Assembly (NCBI GenBank): GCA_963791145.1
Contig: CAWBRT010000017.1
Location: 1-64,000 of the forward strand
From: CAWBRT01 sp963791145
Lineage (GTDB): Bacteria; Acidobacteriota; Terriglobia; Terriglobales; Acidobacteriaceae
Reading direction: 5' to 3'
DNA length: 64,000 nucleotides
In this document: positions 57,498 through 64,000 of the stretch, one piece after another
How the letters are laid out: every line of letters starts with the position of its first letter
Position numbering within the stretch: position 1 is the first letter of the stretch
Position numbers and translations under genes: made by a program
Notes under the pieces: model-generated
The model's database searches: none
Told to the model about the DNA's origin: nothing
The model's input: only the letters and a program-made list of their open reading frames with translations

Positions 57498-58418
57498 GTG
57501 ACCTTCTTTAGGAAACTCGTACTTTCGGCCAAGGCGTTTTCTCTCAACCTCTCGCAGCCGCATTTTCGTGCGGGCTCTTTGCCACGACTAAAACTGGGAC
57601 TCGCTCTTGGCGGCGGCTTTGCCCGCGGCCTGGCGCATGTCGGCGTGCTGAAGGTCCTGGAGGAAGAAGGGATCGCGATTGATTACATGGCGGGAACGAG
57701 CGTGGGTTCGGTGATCGCCGCCGCCTTTTGCAGCGGAGTCTCGGCCAAGGAGCTGGCCGAGATCGCCGGTCTGGTGCGCTTCCGCGACTTCGCCCGCTGG
57801 ACGCTCTCCCGCTACGGCATCTGCAATAACGACCGCATGGGCGAATTCCTGCCGCGAATTCTGAAGGCCGAGACCTTCGAGGAGCTGAAGATTCCCTTGG
57901 CCGTGACGGCGACAGACTTCCTGACCGGGGAGCCGGTGGTCTTTCGCAGCGGCCCTATCTGCGGTCCGGTGCGCGCCAGTTGCTCCTACCCGGGAATGTT
58001 CGCGCCGGTGGAGGTCGACGGCCGGCTGCTGGTGGACGGCATGCTCGGACACGCCGTGCCCACTACACCGGTGCGGCAAATGGGCGCCGATTACGTTATC
58101 GGCATTTCGCTGAGCGCCCACTGGCTGCGCATGAGCGGGCCGCGGCATCTGTTCGATATCATCGGGCAGTGCTTTTCCATCGCGCAGGCCCGCATGAGCG
58201 TGCACTGGAAAAAAGACGCCGACCTGGTGCTGGAACCGAACGTCGATGGATTCGCTTACGACGCCTTCGAGCGCTCAGCCGAGTTGATCGCCAGCGGCGA
58301 ACAGGCGATGCGGGCGGCGCTGCCGGCACTGAAACAGGCTCTCAGCGCGCCGCGCCATGCCGCACTGGCCCATTATCCGGCTTTGCCGGGCGAGGCCGCC
58401 ATGGCGCCGCATCCGTAG
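57498..58418 (+). CDS. Patatin-like phospholipase
   Basis: 306 aa, RssA/YchK-like. KLGLALGGGFARGLAHVGVL (oxyanion GGGxARG), then the nucleophile in DYMAGTSVGSVIAAAF (GTSVGS, ~71-76), and RLLVDGMLGHAVPTTPVRQM with the dyad aspartate in VDGM where DGG or DGA is more usual. GTG start at 57498. The family hydrolyses phospholipids or acyl esters; its real substrate is unknown. Confidence 0.85.
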   Translation: MTFFRKLVLSAKAFSLNLSQPHFRAGSLPRLKLGLALGGGFARGLAHVGVLKVLEEEGIAIDYMAGTSVGSVIAAAFCSGVSAKELAEIAGLVRFRDFARWTLSRYGICNNDRMGEFLPRILKAETFEELKIPLAVTATDFLTGEPVVFRSGPICGPVRASCSYPGMFAPVEVDGRLLVDGMLGHAVPTTPVRQMGADYVIGISLSAHWLRMSGPRHLFDIIGQCFSIAQARMSVHWKKDADLVLEPNVDGFAYDAFERSAELIASGEQAMRAALPALKQALSAPRHAALAHYPALPGEAAMAPHP

Positions 58419-58473
58419 AAATAGAAAGAACACCCGGCAAACCTTTTTAGCGATATCTAAAAACTTGAGACTT

Positions 58474-58584
58474 GGTGGCCCATATTTACCATCCTTTGGA
58501 AAATGTGGGGCAGTTCTTGTTGTACCAAGAATCTAAACAGCCCCACATTAGCTCCGCCTTCGGCTCCGCAAATGTGGGCCACCT
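58474..58584. repeat. Repeat family C, divergent copy
   Basis: GGTGGCCCATATTTACC at the left and GCAAATGTGGGCCACC at the right, with CCCCACATTAGCTCCGCC between. Fits family C ends but the interior differs from 20087-20186. Confidence 0.55.
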
Positions 58585-58597
58585 CCAATGACTGAGC

Positions 58598-58867
58598 CTA
58601 CGCCTCAAGAAATCTACTTATTGAGCTTAAAATGCCTTGCAGGTCTGCGGCGATTTGTCGGAAGTCCACTTTTTCCTGAGCTAAGTTTCTTTCGAATTGA
58701 CCAAGTGGAGGCTGAAATTGCTGAAATCGAGAAACAAAATCGGGATGCTGCTTGACTGCGATCTCTCCTATCTGGCGCTTGTAAAAACTATTCTCGATGG
58801 CAAGGTCAACAGTAAGTTTCGTTAGGTTGATTACGAGTTGCTTGTAGTTTATCTCGTCGAGATTCAT
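58598..58867 (-). CDS. Small helical protein, unknown function
   Basis: 89 aa (MNLDEINYKQLVINLTKLTV). Helical and polar (IGEIAVKQHPDFVSRFQQFQ, VDFRQIAADLQGILSSISRF), no membrane segment. Its ATG overlaps the TGA of the zinc-ribbon gene (ATGA), so the two are translationally coupled. AT-rich relative to the rest of the window. Not recognised. Confidence 0.5.
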   Translation of the reverse strand: MNLDEINYKQLVINLTKLTVDLAIENSFYKRQIGEIAVKQHPDFVSRFQQFQPPLGQFERNLAQEKVDFRQIAADLQGILSSISRFLEA

Positions 58868-59379
58868 TGACGTTCCCACAAAGTCGAAGCTTCGGTATTA
58901 TTCGCTTGAGTTTGCTTTGTGTCCATATCAATAAGAAATTCGGACTTTATCTCTTTGACTTCTGTTCCCGGCATGACATTTATTGTGTGAATTACCTTCC
59001 AGCAATTCTTCCTTTCAGGGTGCCCGTAAGTGCATTCGATGGGGTCTTTCACAGCAAACCAGCTTACCGATTTTGTGTCCGGATGTAAGAGTACGAAGCG
59101 AGTAGTGGGAAACCACTGCTGCCTGACAGCGGAGATCGCCGCACGTTCCTTTTTGTCTTGTTCCTCTTTACTCGGGGACGAAAGAATAGAAGCTAGAATG
59201 ATGAAGACAGCCCCAAAGCAAATTACAATTTTCGTTACTTTTCCCAATTTCTTCTTGGGAGGTGCGGTAGGAATCGGCGGTGCAGATGCGCTTTTGGTGG
59301 TTGCCGCCAGTGGTTTCCCACAGGATGTACAGTATTGAGTGCCCTCTGTATTCGGGGCACCACAATAACCGCAATACAT
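58864..59379 (-). CDS. Zinc-ribbon membrane protein, unknown function
   Basis: 171 aa. Starts with a zinc ribbon MYCGYCGAPNTEGTQYCTSC (two CxxC pairs), a proline/lysine linker (PPIPTAPPKKKLGKV), one membrane segment (IVICFGAVFIILASILSS) and an outside region with FPTTRFVLLHPDTKSVSWFA and two further cysteines (IECTYGH, KNCWKVI). The membrane topology puts the ribbon in the cytoplasm. Many bacteria have such ribbon-TM proteins of unknown role. Low GC may mean horizontal acquisition. Confidence 0.65.
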   Translation of the reverse strand: MYCGYCGAPNTEGTQYCTSCGKPLAATTKSASAPPIPTAPPKKKLGKVTKIVICFGAVFIILASILSSPSKEEQDKKERAAISAVRQQWFPTTRFVLLHPDTKSVSWFAVKDPIECTYGHPERKNCWKVIHTINVMPGTEVKEIKSEFLIDMDTKQTQANNTEASTLWERQ

Positions 59380-59598
59380 GGGTCACCCCTCGAATCTAGA
59401 GATGATATTCGGGTGCAACTCTACAAAAGAGCACAATGCGAGTCAAGAGACTTCCTTGATTTCCAGGTGGGTTTTCTTTGCGTTCTTCTTCTCCACCAGA
59501 GCTGTTCAAAGCAGCGGAAACTTCGTGTAAGCTGAGCGGGTCCGCGTATTCCACCCAATAACCCCGCGCAGTCGCCGTGTCTTCCGGGGTGGCCTTGC

Positions 59599-61833
59599 AT
59601 GAGAGTCAAGTCGCCAAGAGTCGCGTTGTCGACGCCGCTTCGGTTCGAGCAGAAGCGACGAAGCCGTCTTCTTTTGCGGCTCACCGGGTCGCTTCTGCTG
59701 GCGCTGGCGCCGGCGGCGCTGTTCGCCCAGGCGGCCAAGCCGGCCCGCGCACCCGCGGCCATCAGCGGATTCCGCAATCCGGCGCGGCAGCTACAACTGG
59801 AAGAGAAGTTCCTGGCCGTCCCCAGCCCGCAGCTTGCCGAGCGGCACCTGGTGGCGCTCAGTTCGGCGCCGCACGTAGCCGGTAGCGAGGAGGACCGCAA
59901 GACCGCCGAATATGTCGCCGCGAAGTTCCGCGAAGCCGGCCTGGAGACGCGCATCGACGAATACAAAGTATGGTTCAACTACCCGATCGAGGTACGCGTC
60001 GAGGTGTTGACCCCGCAGGGGCCACGACTGGCCGGGCCACACCGCGAGCGCGTCGAGGGAGACCCTTACCAGAACGATCCGCGCCTGATGGTTCCGTTCA
60101 TGAGCGGTTCGCCGTCGGGGGACGTGCAAGGCGAGGTCGTCTACGCCAACTACGGACGTCCGGAGGATTACAAGAAGCTGGCGGAGATGGGCATCAGCGT
60201 CAAGGGCAGAATCGTGCTGGTGCGTTATGGCAAAGTCTTCCGCGGCGTGAAAGCCTCGCTGGCGCAGGAAAACGGCGCAGCCGGGGTGATCGTCTACTCC
60301 GATCCGATGGACGACGGATATTTTCAGGGTGATCCGTATCCCAAGGGGAGTTACCGGCCGGAAACAGCGGCGCAGCGCGGCTCGGTCGAGCTGATGTATC
60401 GCTATCCGGGAGATCCGACCACGCCGGGCGTGGCATCGGTTCCCAACTTGCCGGAGGCGCAGCGGGTTCCGCCCGACAAGGCAAAGAATCTTCCCTCGGT
60501 ACCGACGACACCGCTCTCCTACGGCGACGCCGCACCGATCCTCAAGCAACTGCAGGGACCGGCCTCGCCGCGCGACTGGCAGGGGGCTCTGCCGTTCACC
60601 TATCACGTCGGTCCCGGACCGGTGAAGGTGCGGATGCGCTTGCGCCAGGACTACCGCCTGCGCAGCATCTGGAACGTCATCGGCACGGTGCCGGGTTCCG
60701 AGCTGCCGGGGCAATGGGTCATCGCGGGGAATCATCGCGATGCCTGGGAGTTCGGCGCCTCCGATCCGGGCAGCGGCTCGGCGGCCATGCTGGAAGCCGT
60801 GCACGGCGTCGGCGAACTGTTGAAGAGCGGCTGGCGGCCGCGGCGCACGATCGTCTTTGCCAGTTGGGACGCGGAGGAGCAGGGGCTGATCGGTTCCACC
60901 GAGTACGTCGAGCAGTATGCGGCGGATTTACGCAATGCGGTGGTCTATTTCAACATGGATATAGGCGTTTCCGGACCGATCTTCGGCGCGGCCAGCGTTC
61001 CCAGCCTGAAGCGATTCCTGATCGAGGTGACGCAAGCGGTGCCCAGTCCGGCCGGCGGGACGGTGCTGGAGGCCTGGAGAAATTCACAAGCCGCCTGGCG
61101 CGTGTATCAGACCGAGGCTCCGGAGACTTACCAGGTCTTCTGGCGCCAGATGGCCGGCAAAGGCGGGGCGGACATCCTGATCGGGGAGCTCGGCAGCGGT
61201 TCCGATTACACTCCGTTCCTGCAGCATATCGGGGTGCCGTGCACGGATATCGGCTCGGCCGGCCCGAACGGCGTTTATCACTCGCCGTTCGACAACGTGG
61301 CCTGGTTCAAACAGCACGTCGACCCGACATTCGGCTACGTGCAGCAGATGGCGCGCGTCTTCGGATTGCAGATTCTGCGCATGACGGAAGCCGACGTGCT
61401 TCCCTACGACTACGGGGACTACGCCGCACAGGTCAAGCTGTACCTGGAATCCGCCAAGCGCAAGAGCAGCGAGCAGACCGGCTGGAGCAGACAGCCTGAC
61501 TTCGCGCCCGCATTGCATGCCGTGGCGCGGTTCGCCACCGCCGGCATGGCCGCCAGGGCGGCAGCGGAGCAGCCCAAGAGCGACGCCGCGGCTTTGAACC
61601 GGCGATTGATGGCCGCCGAGCGCGCCTTGTTGCTGCCGGAAGGCCTTCCACGACGCCCCTGGTTCCGGCACTCGATCTACGCCCCCAGCGAATCGAACGG
61701 TTACGAAGCAATCGCGCTTCCCGGCGTCACCGAGGCCATCGAGCGCGGCAGTTTACTTGAGACCGAGCGGCAACTGAAACTGCTGACCCAGGCCCTGGAA
61801 CGGGCGGCCGAGGCGCTCGCCACATTTCGTTAG
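59599..61833 (+). CDS. M28 family peptidase (glutamate carboxypeptidase II-like)
   Basis: 744 aa. Signal peptide (LTGSLLLALAPAALFAQ), a PA domain (SVKGRIVLVRYGKVFRGVKA), then a two-zinc M28 domain: QWVIAGNHRDAWEFGASDPG, WDAEEQGLIGSTEYVEQYA (E ligand and base), VYFNMDIGVSGPIFG (D) and GVYHSPFDNVAWF (H). A C-terminal TFR dimerisation-like helical domain follows. This is the architecture of human GCPII/transferrin receptor and bacterial homologues; it should cut C-terminal glutamates or small peptides outside the cytoplasm. Confidence 0.93.
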   Translation: MRVKSPRVALSTPLRFEQKRRSRLLLRLTGSLLLALAPAALFAQAAKPARAPAAISGFRNPARQLQLEEKFLAVPSPQLAERHLVALSSAPHVAGSEEDRKTAEYVAAKFREAGLETRIDEYKVWFNYPIEVRVEVLTPQGPRLAGPHRERVEGDPYQNDPRLMVPFMSGSPSGDVQGEVVYANYGRPEDYKKLAEMGISVKGRIVLVRYGKVFRGVKASLAQENGAAGVIVYSDPMDDGYFQGDPYPKGSYRPETAAQRGSVELMYRYPGDPTTPGVASVPNLPEAQRVPPDKAKNLPSVPTTPLSYGDAAPILKQLQGPASPRDWQGALPFTYHVGPGPVKVRMRLRQDYRLRSIWNVIGTVPGSELPGQWVIAGNHRDAWEFGASDPGSGSAAMLEAVHGVGELLKSGWRPRRTIVFASWDAEEQGLIGSTEYVEQYAADLRNAVVYFNMDIGVSGPIFGAASVPSLKRFLIEVTQAVPSPAGGTVLEAWRNSQAAWRVYQTEAPETYQVFWRQMAGKGGADILIGELGSGSDYTPFLQHIGVPCTDIGSAGPNGVYHSPFDNVAWFKQHVDPTFGYVQQMARVFGLQILRMTEADVLPYDYGDYAAQVKLYLESAKRKSSEQTGWSRQPDFAPALHAVARFATAGMAARAAAEQPKSDAAALNRRLMAAERALLLPEGLPRRPWFRHSIYAPSESNGYEAIALPGVTEAIERGSLLETERQLKLLTQALERAAEALATFR

Positions 61834-61934
61834 GATCAGCTGCTTTGTTTCAAACACTTAGCCGCAAATTGGGGGTAACGAACTACTAAGCTTAGGGGAT
61901 TATCCTGATTTTTCAGTCATGGTCTGTGTAGAGA

Positions 61935-62147
61935 ATGTTTGCCATGCTGTTAGAGATGAACCGATTCATCGAGGCGCATGACCGCTACCTGGCGCTGGAC
62001 AAGGCGCGGGTGGATTGCACGACTCCGCAGCAGAAGGAACTGATGCACATCGAAATCCTTCGCGCTTACCTGGAAGTGCAGTATCGCGCCAACCAGATTG
62101 CCGGTTTGCAGTACGCCGACGGCATGGACTTCGCCGATATGCACTGA
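61935..62147 (+). CDS. Small protein of unknown function
   Basis: 70 aa, largely helical (MLLEMNRFIEAHDRYLALDK, then KELMHIEILRAYLEVQYRAN). A terminator follows 40 bases after the stop, and AGAGA precedes the ATG. Its own transcription unit between M28 and thiC makes it more than a chance ORF. No family recognised. Confidence 0.55.
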   Translation: MFAMLLEMNRFIEAHDRYLALDKARVDCTTPQQKELMHIEILRAYLEVQYRANQIAGLQYADGMDFADMH

Positions 62148-62182
62148 TAGCCGCGCGGAGAGATACGCCGCCCGCGAAACGA

Positions 62183-62218
62183 AAAGGCCGTGCCCGAGGC
62201 ACGGCTCTTTCGTTTTTT
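62183..62218. terminator. Terminator, both directions
   Basis: GCCGTGCC-CGA-GGCACGGC (62187-62205), then TCTTTCGTTTTTT on the + strand. It serves the small gene and, on the minus strand with GTTTCG, thiC. Confidence 0.85.
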
Positions 62219-62229
62219 GGGTCTCTACT

Positions 62230-63721
<1,492 letters not shown>

Positions 63722-63752
63722 GGCCTGAACCTCTCAAGTGGCTAAGACCCAG

Positions 63753-63758
63753 ATTATA
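63753..63758 (-). promoter_or_regulatory. Putative thiC promoter -10 box
   Basis: Minus strand TATAAT at 63758-63753, 32 bases before the thiC ATG; CTGGAC 16 bases upstream is a possible -35. If used, the leader is too short to hold a riboswitch. Confidence 0.4.
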
Positions 63759-64000
63759 CGCTCGCGCAGAGCCGGTCCAGCACTTCAAGTGCAGCTCGGA
63801 AAGGGCTCTCCACGCTAACGGACGTCCGCGCCGGGTGCGGCTTTAACTGCCACGAGAACTCCTGACATCCGATGCCACTTTTGGGTTAAGGGCCCCTGGT
63901 ATCGAATCGTTCCCGGCGGCCTCTTGGCTGGCCGGCCAAACTTGACCGGACACTTCAGAGCGGGGTAGGCTTCTAGTCCAGTGGGGCTGCGTGGGGCAGT

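Noticed and set aside
58598..59379. Toxin-antitoxin module
   Set aside because: The overlapping small gene pair is suggestive, but the larger partner is a zinc-ribbon membrane protein and neither matches a known toxin or antitoxin.

Overview
The window is 64 kb of GC-rich chromosome packed with core genes. Gene content, many secreted hypotheticals, a GWxTD-domain protein, an LL-diaminopimelate aminotransferase and several intergenic palindrome families suggest an Acidobacteriota genome, probably a metagenome or draft assembly. This placement is inference: no rRNA gene is present. I see no phage, transposase, CRISPR array or plasmid genes. Roughly a dozen conserved genes (recX, alkA-like, alaS, amidase, lysA, rnj, ftsK, M48 protease, tonB-like, gcvPA, gcvPB, thiC) are broken by one-base indels, mostly single-base insertions. 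I read these as base-level assembly errors and annotate each as one gene.

Layout. 0-6 kb: end of an outer-membrane-type protein, recX, a DNA glycosylase, alaS and a small cysteine-containing secreted protein. 6-13 kb: a DinB-like protein, then a lytic transglycosylase and an AMIN/Amidase_3 amidase lying between two 87-bp direct repeats, then a DUF6599-like protein. 13-18 kb: tRNA-Thr(CGT), a MerR-TPR fusion protein, then lysC, dapB and dapA. 18-25.6 kb: a glycosyltransferase and a PIG-L deacetylase, then lysA divergent from murE-dapF-like-dapL. This lysine/DAP block is bracketed by two inverted ~100-bp repeats. 25.7-36 kb: EcsC-like protein, RNase J, alpha/beta hydrolase, threonine dehydratase, uppP, ftsK. 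35.5-44.4 kb (minus strand): a divergent type II dehydroquinase-like protein, a stand-alone kinase dimerisation-like domain, superoxide dismutase, an M48 protease, a TonB-like protein, YjbQ, mtnA and a hydratase. 44.7-49.4 kb: the glycine cleavage operon gcvT-gcvH-gcvPA-gcvPB (minus). 49.5-64 kb: an ICMT-like protein, a GWxTD protein, a MacA-like adaptor with its ABC ATPase, a penicillin-binding transpeptidase, a Nudix hydrolase, a patatin, a zinc-ribbon/small-protein pair, an M28 peptidase and thiC.

Together, lysC, dapA, dapB, dapL, lysA and murE outline the aminotransferase (DapL) route to DAP and lysine and its loading into peptidoglycan. Amidase, lytic transglycosylase, transpeptidase and uppP add wall recycling. 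The most striking observation is that the DapF homologue between murE and dapL has serine at both positions where the epimerase has its catalytic cysteines. The AroQ homologue at 35.6 kb likewise lacks most dehydroquinase active-site residues. Two promoter-plus-hairpin units (12.85-12.97 kb and 44.50-44.61 kb) are candidate small RNAs.
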